64,000 nucleotides of DNA, from the NCBI GenBank assembly GCA_020002185.1, contig CM034531.1, forward strand, positions 49,719,629 through 49,783,628. The letters are read 5' to 3'. The DNA comes from Paraescarpia echinospica (Eukaryota > Annelida > Polychaeta > Sabellida > Siboglinidae). The translations under genes and the position numbers were made by a program. Within the stretch, counting starts at the first letter, position 1, and each line of letters starts with the position of its first letter. Below, piece by piece: positions 1 through 13,104 of the stretch. The notes beneath the pieces were generated by a model, which was given only the letters and a program-made list of their open reading frames with translations, was not told where the DNA came from and did not search any database.

Positions 1-1036
1 TATAAAGTGAGACGAAATGTCTTCCACTTTCAAATCGTCCAACATACTTATGTCAAACGATACTTAGTCTAACCATTTTAGCTACAACGAATATACACGA
101 TAATTTCAATAATAACTAGCTGAAAAAGGATTCGTGTGCAGCAACGGCAGACTAATAAATTTAGATCCTTAAATAGGTTTTCCTAAAAAGCGAAGAATTG
201 TATGAATCATACATTGGGTGGTACACATGTGTAACACCTCGGTGGTTTTATAAATGAAACATTGGCTTCCATGGGAATGCTGACGTCAGAGTTATATGGC
301 AATATAGTGGTGTTTGATCAAGCGCCATGGGGGTTTGAAGAGGTGTCTTACGTTTTGTTTTCGCGAAAAATGTGCTATAGGTAAGTTTGAATGGGCCTCG
401 CTTAATTCAATAACTCTCTCCGGTTAACGTCCCCTTCGCAAATCAAGCGTGCTCCCTTATTGTGTGGCCGACACCTTCTCGTATTGACTTACACTGCGAG
501 GTGTGCTATGTAGTTGGGGATAGTATCAAACTATCGAATATAAAAATAAAAATACGCAACAACTTTTTGATAACAAATAAAACAAAAAAACAAAATTAAT
601 GTTTGCTGCAAGAAGTCGAATCTGTTAGAACAGTTCAGTGAGTAGAGTAACCAGGAACTACGTATTTTCATAAATATGACCATTCGCGACGGTCCCTATA
701 GTGTTGCCTGTATGCAATATGAGCAACTGGCAACTATGATAGACGGTATATTATGACGACAATACAGTATTTGATTACACGCGATATCAACGAGACGTTC
801 TTGTCGGAGAACTGTCGTCGTGACACTGGTTGTTTCGGGGTCCTACCAGAAGTTTTAATAAAAGCATTTATTTAATAAAAGCAGTATTCCACGTCACTCA
901 CTGCCCGTCAAAAACAGTGGTCAGTTAAACAAGTTTGCAACCCCCCTCGTGAATTCGTGTTAACTCTCAGCCGGCCTTGGATAGAAATGTAAAAAAGCCA
1001 TTAGAAGTACAGGTAATCGTGTTTATCGTAAAAACA
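1..1036. other. non-coding, no gene seen
   Basis: AT-rich sequence without a convincing open frame, RNA gene or repeat that I can recognise. It could be intergenic or intronic. Confidence 0.5.
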
Positions 1037-1250
1037 TGTTGTACGCTGTAGTACGTATAGCCCTATATCTGTTATAACAGATTGACTATCTAAATGTTTT
1101 TCAATGGACCACACTTTGTTTATTATTATTTGACGAGTTGTATGCTATACGCTGTAGTATGTATAGCCCCTATATCTGTTATAACAGAATGACTATCTAA
1201 ATGTTCTTCAATGGACCACAATTTGTTTATTATTATTTGACGATTTGTAT
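1037..1250. repeat. two-copy direct tandem duplication, period about 106 bp
   Basis: The stretch from 'tacgctgtagtacgtatag' to 'ttattatttgacgagttgta' is repeated immediately downstream with a few substitutions (for example gtacgtatagccc versus gtatgtatagcccc). A simple two-copy local duplication with no coding potential. Confidence 0.85.
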
Positions 1251-4200
1251 GCGTGAAACATCGATTTTTCCGTTCAGCAAGCTACGCAAACAAGATATTC
1301 GGGGTGAAATATTCAAATTAGACTGACAACTCTCAAATTGTACAGTGGTTCACAAAACATATTTCAAATTGTTAGAATAGATTTAGTGTATAATGCATAA
1401 CATGATTTAACGATGATGCCGGGGAAGCCTTTCAAGTCAAGTGTTACACAATTTTGTAGTATTTTAGTATGTGTCGTAGTAAAATTACAGACCCATTAAG
1501 AATTATTAATAAAGGCCTTTGGTAAGAGGTAACCAAATAAGCAAATATCTGATGTTTCGTCGTCATCGACGCCGACGTTGTTGACTCATTTGAACCGCTG
1601 TCCTGAGCACAAGCCAACCGGAACGAAGTTGCTATGCAGTATAATCCGTTATACTGTTAAGACTTTCTGTCTTGTTGAACTATAGGTTATTGTTGCGATG
1701 CGACCGTTTGCGTGGGCGGTCCTCGGAAAATAAACCTTATTAGTCTGAGACGTACTCGTCAATGTGATTTCGACAGCTGTTCAGGAACATATCTTACAAC
1801 ATGAAAACGATCACAGGTTGTCATAGTACGTGTTGACACACCAAACGTCATAAACGTATTCTTGCTGCTGTTTATTTTGTGTCCAATGGAAAACGCTTAC
1901 ATTTGTGTAAATGTACCCAAACCGAAAACCTATTTAACACCAGGCATAAATAATTCTTGTCATGACTAAATCTGTTCACCATGTGAGGAAAGACCTTCCG
2001 TGCCCGTAGCATGGTTGATCGTGTTGGGGGTGTGCGATTTTGGACTTCCAATTGCATGTTTACGCCATTGTTGATGAACGAAAGGTTGCGTGATTTCGCA
2101 ATTCCCTTTACAGTTATTTGTGACGTGTCAGTGGCATATATTTCCATGTCACAGTTTCAAATGCACGTGATCCCACAAATTGTCCCACTGCGACAGCGCA
2201 AATTAAATCTCACCGATCACAAATAGACTATTGTTCTCCTTTTGTTTCCCCGTCATCAGGGGTGAAGCTGGCCTCGGTTCCGATCCGTCTCCATTCCCCT
2301 CTATCTTTTACTCTCGGTCTACACTCCTCTCCCAATCCTTCCGAGTCTCCCTTTGCCCAGTCCTACCATGGTCTAGGTCTTCTTCGCCTCCTTTCCCCTC
2401 CATTCTCCGGGCATCTGCTTTCTTTACCAACCGTTCTTCGTCCATTCTCTACACATGCCCACTTCAGTCGACTCCTCACCAGCTTCTTCATAAAGCTTTC
2501 TTTTAGACCAACCCCTCTCTCTCTCTCTCTCTCAACTGCTCCATTCTTCGCTTGCCACTTCTGTTCACTCCCACAATACTTCAGACTCAGATGTTTTCGC
2601 AAACATGTACCCTCTCCTGTTGTTTTCTGTCATTAAGAAAGTGTACGCAAATATACATACACCTTACATTAGGCCTTGTACGCAAAAACCGCGGAAGTCA
2701 TCTCGTGCTAAATGAGTGATGTCTCTGCCGCAATTACGGTGTTCTGGCACCTAGGCCCTGCATCGTACCCACGTATATGACACGCGTGTTGCGACCGTGT
2801 TGTCTGCCTTCACAACTAAATAACTCGGTTTACCTGGCCGTGAACCGTATTAGCATTATGCAACAAGATGAAATAATGCCGACGATGGTTTGGCAAAACG
2901 TGCGCGCTGGCCAATGCATAAGCACGCAACGACCCGACTTACGCACGCCTCTAGATTGTGTTTCGCTGCTAATGCTCCGCACAATTTAGCATTACACAAA
3001 AGAGTTAAACATGGGCGACATTATGATGAATGATACGTCAAAATATGACACGTATTTGACCGCAAGTCACGCCTCTAACGTATTAAATTCGACCTTATGA
3101 GGCGGGCGTACTTTTGTTGATATTCAAATTATGCATTTGCTCAATTTACCATACAAAAAACTGAAATGTAATGTTATTTTAATTCATGATACTCCAGTAC
3201 ACCGCTGGTGCTTGGAAATGAGTGACATTCGGGACCCTCCAACCTACCGCATTCACGTAGGTCGTCATGGCGAATACTATATAAACTTAATGTAATATGC
3301 CTTAAGTACAGATATTTATTTCGAGGAAACGCGTAGGCGTTTGTACGTGTGTTACAATTACTGTCGTATTCCTACAAAGTTTTTCCCACCAAGGGACAAT
3401 TATCCTACAACTATTTGTCAGTTATTTTAGTGACTACGGCGATAGAGAAACGTGCGAATTGGTGAGATATTGTTACGTGAAACTGGGTGTGGCTATTTGC
3501 AGTGGCCTGCTGTTATACTCCGTACATAACGCCTCATCCTTCGTTGTATCTGCCGTCACACCACACGGGTTGACGCGTGCTTTACGACAAGGCTGGCAAA
3601 CATTGACACTCGGGCCGAAGAAAGGTTTGATGTCCACTACCGGAAACACATAAAGCATTTGGTAGTGCGCGCTCGTGTGTCCTTGTTGTGAGTGTGGGCG
3701 TGTGTCTGCGTGCACGCGCGCGCCTCATTGCTTAGATGAAATACGAAACAACAACTAAAAATAATAAGACGAAGATATACAAAAGTGTAGGATGTCTGTC
3801 GGCGAAGGCAGGTTATACTGTAGCTGATGGTACTGGTGGCTGGTTAGCCATTAGGCCTAACAAATGACAACTTCCGGGCGGGAATACCTACACATACTTA
3901 CGCCATGTGCTGCAATAGTGACCAATTTTACGGATAATCAACATATGATAATACCCCTAAGTTCAAACCTCAATATATAGTGACGTAATCGAAGGACTGG
4001 ACGGAACGCTGACGCAGTGTTCAGCACCAAATATAGAATGCTGATTGTTCTACGCTAGGAGGAACGGTACACCGTAGGAATCAACCTAGCTGTTATTGTG
4101 TAACATCCGCTCTACCGAGCTGGTAATTAGCTAATTAACGTACTTTTGTTAATGTTATGGACCCGGTTTCCTTGGTCCCTGACACCCATACAGTTACCGT

Positions 4201-4340
4201 ATCAACATTATTCAGGCATTCCTAGTTTTACACGAACCTCTTCAAAAAGCCTCGTGACAAGTACTTTCCCTGACTACGTTCGTCAACAGTTGCCACGGTG
4301 TTTCTGTAGCTTGCCAGGTGATGTTCAGGTGGTCACCATG
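1251..4340. other. non-coding, no gene seen
   Basis: Short open frames on both strands (all under 125 codons) have no recognisable protein character. About 2260-2640 is CT-rich, which gives low-complexity Ser/Pro/Leu frames on one strand and Arg/Glu frames on the other. I see no splice-supported exon here. Confidence 0.4.
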
Positions 4341-4560
4341 TGTTAGATTGTGTCAAGTATTGGGTCGTCAAGTTTCGAGTTGTATCAGGTGTAAAGTTAT
4401 CAGTTGTATCGCCAGGCGTCGCATTGTGTCAAGTAATAGTTCTATCAGCTGTTTGATCATCCGGTGTAGGGTCTTCCGGTGTTAGTTGTGTCTGGTGTTG
4501 GGTCATCGAGTGTTGAGTTAGGTCACGTGTCGGGTCGTCGAGTGTCGAGTTGGGTCAGAG
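4341..4560. repeat. degenerate short-period repeat (gggtcgtcgagtgt-like)
   Basis: Repeated variants of 'gggtcgtcgagtgt', 'gttgtgtcaagtattgggt' and 'ggtgtagggtcttccggtg' follow each other at about 20-25 bp. It looks like an old decayed minisatellite. Immediately downstream (4565-4625) complementary words such as 'acccgacacccac' occur, so the region can partly fold back. Confidence 0.45.
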
Positions 4561-4974
4561 TGCAAACATCGACCCGATGTCACCCGACACCCACATTTGT
4601 CAAACACGTCCCGACGACACCTGTATTTCAACCATGCGCGACACCTGCCGATATATAACCATGAATGTTTTCACAGCTACCTCGTGTCACCAACGGAAAC
4701 ACCGGCTAACGCGCTTGATGCCTCGATTTCTATTAAATTGCCCAGCTGGGGTTGAGTACTTGATACTTTGATCAGCATTAAATTGCATGAATGCGATTCA
4801 ACAACGCCCTGTTGCTGATAGCATTGACGTCACACAGCGCCTGAGAGTTTTGGGGAAAATTGCAGAGATATGTTAAACGACACACAAAAGGGAGGAGATA
4901 GGAAAGTTATTTTTGAGAGCTAAGAAGACGTGTTTACAGAGTACGTTGTGGTGAACTATTCAACAACGAGAGGG

Positions 4975-5335
<361 letters not shown>

Positions 5336-7784
5336 GGAGGATAACTTATGTCACGTCACATAGGGCCTACACCTGGTCGTGGAAGTACATCTTTGGAAGT
5401 ACATTATTGGACTCTCGATAAGCCAAAAGGCTTCCTTGTCCACCTGCCATCCAGAGTAATTTTCTGGATGGCAATCTTGTTAAATCTTGTTAAATCTGCG
5501 TTCGCAGCATCACCACTCGTACATTGCATGATAAGTTAGCGAGTGATGAATAGTATAGCGACGAGACATATCGGTAACACAATAGCGCTGGCCAAGGTGA
5601 CGACACAACTGATGGGCCATTACCGAGCTTCCACTCTTAATGGGCGTGTTTACGTGTGTCCATTCATCTGCCACCCACGCGTTTCCTGGTTTGACCATCA
5701 GCGCGGTAAACCCGCGGTCGTTGAAGTATTGTCAATAGAGGCCTTCTGATTGTTTGACGGTGTAATTGGGACTTGATAGATCATCCTGATGTGGCCAAGT
5801 TGCCGGACGAGGTGGTGCGAGGTTGAACGAGTGGGTGAGATCTTCTGCAATTTGTAAATTGAATCAAGTGTGGAGAAATTAATTTGGTGCCTAGTCGAGA
5901 TAAACGAAAGAAAACAAGACAGAAGGAAGACCATACCAGAATAATTCCTATTTATAATAAAGCTAATTAATCATTTACGGGTCTGTCACTTTAATATTTT
6001 GAACTGAAGACGATGATGTTTATTATCACAGTTTCTGGTATTTGTTTCTTGTAACGTATACACTATGATAGGAGTTCGCTAAATGAATTAAAACCAAAGT
6101 TTGGAAAACATTTTTTAAATGTTTTTTCTACGACATACAAAAACGATTACAGCTTTATTAAACTTTCAAACTGGTGCCAAGTAACAGTTTACTTCACGAA
6201 AGCTGAATTGAATACAAAATACGACGGGATAAGAACCGAACATGGGATTTGTTTGGGGTATAGCGGGAGAAGGAATGAAACAGAAACATGGGATTTGTTT
6301 GGGGTATAGCGGGAGAAGGAATGAAACAGAAACATATAAAAGTGTAATGAAAATGTTAAAAGGTAAGACTGTTGTGGACGGAGATGGAAATGAAGCAAGT
6401 TAACATCGTCGCCTCCACTGTCGTTGTATCAAAGGCAGCGACTGTCCGTGCTGCAATTCACAGCTTTCTTGCCACTGTTTCCGTCTGACTGCCCACGACT
6501 CATGTCTTCGGTGGGTAACACTGCATCGGCTCTATTCCTGACCATTCGCTAAAGATGGACAGAAGAACAGAACAAAACGTCCAATTAGTCGAGAGGGAAG
6601 TGATCAAGGACACGGGTGTAATTAGGTCGGACTTTCACTGCTCGCTGGACGTTGCGTGCGGTGTGCGTGGGCGTCCACAGTGGACACTGCTCAGTGGACA
6701 TTATTCAACGCGACCAAGAGTGTTAACAAAGTCACAATGGAAGGTCGGTGATGTGTTGACGGTGATTCTAACAACGCGGAAACGTCGCCTAATTGATGGG
6801 CAATTCTCAGCGGAAGACAAAGCAGAGAGGAGGACTCAACGACGCTCAGACTCCTGATTACTCAACATACACCGGACGTGATCAGGATACCGACTATGTT
6901 GTAGCGTGTCGCTAAAAAAAACTGTGCTGATACAGTATACAGTATACAGTATACATCGTAGGCAACACGGCGACCGCGTGGACAGAAGAGTTACTGTCGC
7001 CAAGGGTTACGACATCTTCGAACAGATGCTTGAAGTGCCACGACGGAGACCGATGAGAGCAAACAGCAAAACTTGAGGGTCTAGCGGGCAGACTGACTGG
7101 GGTAAGAGGTGGTCACTACTGGCCATCACACTTGCTCTTCAAACGACATTTTTTATTCGAATATATTTCCCTTACATGGTATGATGCTCGTGCAACATGC
7201 AAATAGTGGGATTTGTCCGCTAGTCGCCACAAAACATCCGTTGAAACTGATGGATTGTTGTTATGTGTGAATACTTTGTGACCGCTTTATCACTGAATTA
7301 CTTTTGAAAGGTAATGTTTTCTGCACTACTCCACTAGATCTTTACATTCGATGCAACGGACAATCGGTGCGTAATCACTCGCGTGTCAACATTATAAGGT
7401 CAAACGCACCGACATTTCAAAATCATTCACCGTGCTTGGTCGAAATTGAAGGATAAAGTTGGATGTATTTCCTATATAAAAAGGTGTGCGAGTTTCGTGC
7501 GGAAATATCATAAGTATTTTCTATAATCGCTACATCATCTGGAAATAATGCGGCTACATATCTTTTGTTTATACGGGATTCCATTTCACAATGATAGCAC
7601 GTTTGTTAATACCGTTGCACGCATGACAAGACACAAAGATACGTTGTGCGTGTTTGAGCTTGTGAGCGTGTTTTGGGTGGTCCGTTACGCAAAAGGTGTT
7701 ATTTATTTTGCCCTCTTCAAACAATAGGCAGTCGTCGGCGGAATAATCTCCTTTGGTGGGCGATACCGACCGTGGATCGCTCAC
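5336..7784. other. non-coding, no gene seen
   Basis: Apart from the 46-bp duplication listed separately and a short 'acagtat' run near 6930-6955, I find no exon, RNA gene or mobile element. The longest frame (6555-6857, plus) has no recognisable domain and no splice support. Confidence 0.4.
6238..6331. repeat. perfect two-copy tandem duplication, period 46 bp
   Basis: The unit starting 'catgggatttgtttggggta' at 6241 recurs identically at 6287. Perfect identity implies a recent duplication. Confidence 0.92.
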
Positions 7785-8152
7785 GTGTAGAGCCTACTCA
7801 ATCGTGTAGGGCCTACTCATTCGTGTAGGGCCTACTCATTCGTGTAGGGCCTACTCATTCGTGTAGGGCCTACTCATTCGTGTAGGGCCTACTCATTCGT
7901 GTAGAGCCTACTCATTCGTGTAGGGCCTACTCATTCGTGTAGGGCCTACTCATTCGTGTAGGGCCTACTCATTCGTGTAGAGCCTACTCATTCTTGTAGG
8001 GCCTACTCATTCGTGTAGGGCCTACTCATTCGTGTAGGGCCTACTCATTCGTGTAGGGCCTACTCATTCTTGTAGGGCCTACTCATTCTTGTAGGGCCTA
8101 CTCATTCGTGTAGGGCCTACTCATTCTTGTAGGGCCTACTCATTCGTGTAGT
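7785..8152. repeat. 19-bp minisatellite, about 19 copies
   Basis: Unit 'gtgtagggcctactcattc', near-identical copies with a few variants (agagcc for agggcc, cttgt for cgtgt). The period is not a multiple of three. The variants cluster towards the right half. Confidence 0.97.
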
Positions 8153-8580
8153 TATTTATTCCAGGTGCGCATGTTTTGCATCGTGCGAACGCGGCACTTT
8201 TCACCCAATTCAATTACGGTTTCGAATCGGCGTTAAATATCACTTAACCAACAACCACGGACGAAACGTTTGACACCGTCTAACCACATAACGACGCAAT
8301 GACTGCTTAGGTGCATGTGTGGACGCCTGGCTGTGTGTTTGTGTATGAGTGGGAACACGTGCAAGACTGTCCATGAGGCGTTATACATGGAAGCTCACCA
8401 TTTCCACCTCTCTCACCGCGCACAATCTCACATGTCGAGCCTTATCGTCTAATTGCCTCTATATAATGTCTATTTTGAGACACCAATTGGGTTTTACCCT
8501 GTAAAAATGTGCCAGCAAAGTGGACCGCTTCACATGCACGTTTATTGCCTATATCATCACACCTCTCACACACTCGTACC

Positions 8581-8692
8581 TGGCACTATACTGTACTGGT
8601 GTGCTTGCAGGCACTATACTGTACTGGTGTGCTTGCAGGCACTATGCTGTACTGGTGTGCTTGCAGGCACTATACTGTACGGGTGTGCTCGC
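8581..8692. repeat. 28-bp minisatellite, 4 copies
   Basis: Unit 'ggcactatactgtactggtg' followed by 'tgcttgca', four consecutive copies, the last diverged (gggtgtgctcgca). Short overlapping frames here are by-products of the repeat. Confidence 0.9.
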
Positions 8693-9044
8693 ATAGTTAC
8701 CTTGCCTACATTCTACATTGTCCTGCATGTATTCAACATTTTATAAATTCTCCTCTTTTCTTGTTATAAAAAACAGTTCGCACAGTGCTTCGAGACGTTG
8801 CATTGGCTTGACGGACGGCCTTCGCTCCCCGTGTGGTTCCACTAGTGGAGGGTTCTGGCTCTTTCGTGACAAGGATTCTTGGAGTATTTCGGATTCTTGT
8901 CACGACTTCTGTGTTAGTTCAATTATGTGATGGGTTGATCGCGGTGACGTGCGTTGGTCAACTTTCGCCCTGTTTCGGTTGATCTATTTTCGATATGACG
9001 ATGCACGTTGGTCGATATTCCTCTTGATGGTTCGTCTATCTTCG

Positions 9045-10522
9045 GTAGGGGAGACCGAAGTTGGTTGTCACACGGATTGGTTGTCACAATGCCTCTGGTG
9101 TTTTCTATAGATGGCGAGAGTATCCAGAATTGTCATTGTAGTGACCGTTTAGTAGACAAGAACCCCAATTCGTATATTTTGTTCCGCGATTAAATACTGA
9201 CGCGTTGGCGACATGTTTTCGTTTTTTTCAGGTTATTAGTAATATCTTGTTATGTTATTATTTATGATGTAGCACCGAGTAGTATTTAGTTTTGCTTGAA
9301 GAGATTGTCATGTCGAATAGGACCGATTGTGAGCTCTCAAATGTATAACAGCAAACTCATTCGCACAACAGGTGCTATATCAAGAATTATATGTTATGCC
9401 AAATCTTGACGGATGGGCAGGTTGTCACAAAACAGCTGGGGTTGGTTGTCACAAAACAGCTGGGTTTGGTCGTCACAAAACAGTTGGGGTTGGTTGTCTC
9501 AAAACAGTTGGGGTTGGTTGTCTCAAAACAGTTGCGGTTGGTTGTCTCAAAACAGTTGGGGTTGGTTGTCTCAAAACAGTTGCGGTTGGTTGTCTCAAAA
9601 CAGTTGCGGTTGGTTGTCACAAAACAGCTGCGGTTGGTTGTCACAAAACAGTTGGGGTTGGTTGTCTCAAAACAGTTGGGGTTGGTTGTCACAAAACAGC
9701 TGAGGTTGGTTGTCACAAAACAGCTGGGGTTGGTAGTCACAAAACAGCCGGGGTTGGTTGTCACAAAACAGCTGGGATTGGTTGTCACAAAACAGCTGGG
9801 GTTGGTTGTCACAAAACAGTTGGGGTTGGTTGTCACAAAACAGCTGGGGTTGGTTGTCACAAAACAGCTGGGGTTGGTTGTCACAAAACAGCTGGGGTTG
9901 GTTGTCACAAACAGCTGCGGTCGGTTGTCACAAGACATTTGGGGTTGGTTGTCACATCGCTCACATGTGAGAACTTGGTGTAACATTTCGAATTTTAGAA
10001 AATCCTTTCGGTCAATTTCATACTTTGTGTATCTATTATACACACATCAATGTATGTCATGCTGAAATGGGCCATGGTTTCATCAAATACTTTTCATGTA
10101 GCATTTGATTAAAAACATTAATTATTCTCATCGTGAAACTTCTGATATCATAGTTTTTAGTCACTTGCAACTTGTTTTACAAATTCACCGATACGCAACC
10201 AGGCATCATTCAGAATGCGTCTTTCATTGTGGAATTATTTTTCGTGAACACGTTACTTTATTTTCCGTAATCGAAGTCCCAACAGTTTGTGATAGACAAC
10301 CCCACGTTGTGTGACAACCAACCCGGGCATGGGGCAGCTTGTCACAAGACATACCCTTTTTAAATTACCCAAATTGCATACTCCTAATAAGGCTACGTCG
10401 ACATTATTATTATCCATACGTACATTGTAGATTAAAGTTAATCTTAGAAACAACAAAACTTAAGGATCTGTTATAAAAAATAAGAAAAAAAATGTGTGAC
10501 AACCATCCCCGGTCTCCTCTAC
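9045..10522. mobile_element. possible non-autonomous DNA element bounded by inverted 29-bp sequences
   Basis: The 29 bases at 9045-9073 (gtaggggagaccgaag...ggttgtcacac) and the 29 bases at 10494-10522 (gtgtgacaacc...gtctcctctac) are inverted relatives, about 24 of 29 matching. A third related 'gtgtgacaaccaacccggg' lies at 10309. The 24-bp minisatellite between them also repeats the core ggttgtcacaa. I infer an inverted-repeat element whose terminal motif was amplified internally; no transposase is visible. Confidence 0.4.
9412..9957. repeat. 24-bp minisatellite, about 23 copies
   Basis: Unit 'ggttgtcacaaaacagctgg' plus 'ggtt', with common variants gtctcaaaacagttg and gcggtt. Because 24 is divisible by three, frames of about 200 codons stay open on both strands, giving 8-residue peptide repeats such as QLGLVVTK. 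These are judged spurious. Confidence 0.97.
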
Positions 10523-10607
10523 GTAAGCGAGGCGATCGATTGTTACCCGGCCTGATATCGTGATCTCCCTTTGTTCTGTAGACCTTAAAGAACATTTCTA
10601 AGAACAT

Positions 10608-11035
10608 GTTTGTCTTTATATAACCGAATACCCCATTTAAGATAAGACACGTACATGTAATAAAAGCGTCAAGTGTTTAGTTCTTTAAAAAAAAAACAGA
10701 TCTACGGAGATATAGGAATCTAGATTAGTCACCGCGCCTAGGTATATTTGATCCTTGTATAGCTGAATAGACCAATTAAGATGCTACACATGATATAAAG
10801 GCGTCGTTTTCACGCTCTTCTAAAGAACAACAACCAATAGCAATTTGGGAAACTTGGCTAATCACCGCACATAGGTTTATTTGGTCCTTGTATTATATAA
10901 CTGAATAAGGTCTTTTACATCTAAGATAAGACACATTTTACAAAAGCGTCAATTTGTTACGTTCTTCTAAATACAAAGATCAATGGAAAGTGAGGAATGT
11001 GAGTTAATCTCGGCACTTAGGTCTAGTTCAGCTGT
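10608..11035. repeat. diverged tandem repeat, about 145 bp x 3
   Basis: Three successive blocks share the order: 'ccttgtat..ataactgaata', 'taagataagacac', 'aaaagcgtca', 'cgttcttctaaa', then 'ctaatcaccgc.cataggt'. Identity between copies is moderate, so this is an old satellite-like array rather than a recent duplication. Confidence 0.75.
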
Positions 11036-11101
11036 GCAGGCCGGGTACTAGGTCAGTGTTCCGTTTACCATCTGTCTCGTGCTGCGATCTTGGGTCGCTA
11101 G

Positions 11102-11165
11102 AAGATTTTTGAGGAGTTGTGTCGTCGATCGGTGCCTCATCTCGAGTTCTTGGAGTATCAACAAT
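11102..11165 (+). CDS. putative internal exon (weak)
   Basis: A 64-nt stretch lies between 'cttgggtcgctag' (acceptor-like) and 'caat|gtaagt' (strong donor match). One frame reads KIFEELCRRSVPHLEFLEYQ, which looks protein-like with heptad-style hydrophobics. It could be an upstream exon of the gene whose last exon starts at 13105. However, it ends one base into a codon whereas the 13105 exon opens on a codon boundary, so at least one intermediate exon would be needed and I did not find it. It could be chance. Confidence 0.22.
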
Positions 11166-12244
11166 GTAAGTGCAGTTACATTAAATCAAATACAAGAACA
11201 TGGGCCTACACACTTGTCGGTAGGTCTATTATCGATGGATGTAAATGGAAAACAAGTGACATTTGGAAAACAGAGCAAACCTATTTTTCTGAATTGTGTA
11301 GACACTGTCGCCGGACAAGGTGACCGCGACACGCGACACGCGACGACGACAAATTGGTGACGTGGCGCGCGCAACTGAAGCCAAACATTTATATGGCCAC
11401 CCGCGTCTGACTGGTGTCCCGTCAATCGGACGGCTCGTTTATTTGCTAACGACATTAGCAGGGAATGCGTAGTATGCAGCCGTGAAACGGGACCGCTTGT
11501 CCCGCAAGAGCACAGGTGAAAACCGGCAGACTGCACACGCTTGTTTAGCATGCATACATGCTTCAGAATTATGCATTGCAAAGTTATTGTCTTCGTGTAT
11601 GATCCATTCGCAACATGCAACTCCTTTGTTTAGCTTAACTATATTTCTTTAATAAATACATTAAAAATGATACGTATCGCGTGTTTGCCGGCCACCTAAC
11701 CAAACCGACCCTTCCGTCATCTGCCTGACTAAACTGTGGCTACTTGTAGGGTCTGAATTGACTGACTTATGCCTTTTCACTCCCTGACGGAGCATAGGCC
11801 ATCAACGACTCTTCTCCACCGGACACGTTTTGGGAATTAATTTTCAGTTGTTTCCATTTACATTCTACTTTTACAAGCTCTCTCTCTCTCTCCACTTCTT
11901 TGCGCCAGATGTTTCTCGGCCTTCCCCCTTTTCCTTCTATTATGCGGCTTCTATATGAGTGCCAGTCCTGAGATGTGATGTATATGTTTACCCTGTGTGT
12001 TGCGTACAACCTGACTATTGCCATCACCAGTGTTCCTCTTCGTGCTTAACTTACGACCCGGCCCATAAAAAACTATTTTTTTAAATAAAATAAAGATATA
12101 TTATGCAGTTAACGAAGACATCGCCTCTGCACGGGGGGAAAAACCGTAGAGAGGCAAATTACACTCGCATATATTAGAATGGAATTGTTATTATTTGTAT
12201 ATAAACAGCTATAGGACGTCGCTGGCGTCCATGATGGCATTAAC

Positions 12245-12424
12245 TTATGAGCTGTTGAGCTCCGCCCCGTTCACAAAGCCGTCGATCTCGGTGTTATTCC
12301 ATCGCATACAATGGACGCGGTCGACTCGGTTGATGTATCGCCGGCACAGGTTTAGTGCGAGTGATGACCTAACACCGCCGACACCTTTCGCTGCACCCTG
12401 TGGCGACCTATCTGAACGCGCCCC
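12245..12424 (-). CDS. short open frame in a GC-rich island, possible exon (weak)
   Basis: Reading the minus strand, an uninterrupted 59-codon frame ends at a TAA at 12245-12247 and includes RRYINRVDRVHCMRWNNTEI. Local GC is clearly higher than the flanks. There is no assigned domain, no initiating Met near the 5' end and no convincing acceptor. It could be a terminal exon of an unseen minus-strand gene, or chance openness in GC-rich DNA. Confidence 0.2.
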   Translation of the reverse strand, partial: GARSDRSPQGAAKGVGGVRSSLALNLCRRYINRVDRVHCMRWNNTEIDGFVNGAELNSS

Positions 12425-12480
12425 TTAGTTGGTGTCGTATGGGATTTTGCACACGCAGCGGCCATTTTGTTTCTGTGTAT

Positions 12481-12638
12481 AGAGTCAAAGCATTTAAATT
12501 ACCAAGCAGAGTCACTCAGCGATCCGCCATTTTGTATTTGAACTGGTAGCGTATACAATATCATTACGTTCACACATGAATAACAGAGGGCGCTGCGTGA
12601 GTGACTATGCTTGGTTATTTAAATGCTTTGATAGAGTC
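12481..12638. mobile_element. MITE-like foldback element, about 158 bp
   Basis: The left end 'agagtcaaagcatttaaatt' plus 'accaagcagagtcactcagcg' is the imperfect reverse complement of the right end (cgctgcgtgagtgactatgcttgg ... aaatgctttgatagagtc), giving about 45-bp terminal inverted repeats around a short centre. No coding capacity. Superfamily not determined. Confidence 0.75.
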
Positions 12639-13104
12639 TATTGGAATTAATAAACACGTTGCTGCAACTAGTTGTTGAGTGTGTTCGAGCCGTGGTTATG
12701 TGAAACTTTGAGACAAAAGGAAATTTGTTATTGGCGATTATAATAACTTCTTTGATATGCTATCACAAACTGTGGCTCCTATTGTCTTCCGCTTTATCCA
12801 TATTGACTCAAGTTACAGTTAAATCGTGTTCTGTTTCAACATCCGGGGAATTGTTTGATATACTATGATCGGTGTTAGATATACAACAATGAATCACACC
12901 GCGCGATAAATTAAGTGTCACTTACTGTGTGTATATCATTATTCGTGAAACTATGACGGTTTGTTTAAAGAGCGGCGTTAATAGTAGGCATATCTTTTAA
13001 AACTGACCGCGATCTATTTTTAAAGTGTTATAAGATAACCATTTATTGATATGTTGTGTGAACATGTTTGCTGTTGACTTAATCGATTGCCCGTCGTGTT
13101 GCAG

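Noticed and set aside
9372..10065. Frames of 203-224 codons on both strands
   Set aside because: They are produced by the 24-bp tandem repeat; every register is open and no splice or start context supports one.
13087..13104. ATG at 13087 as the start codon of the long frame
   Set aside because: The six codons before 13105 include the end of a pyrimidine-containing 'gtcgtgttgcag' acceptor. The following protein begins mid-domain, so an internal or terminal exon start is more likely. A genuine start there is not fully excluded.
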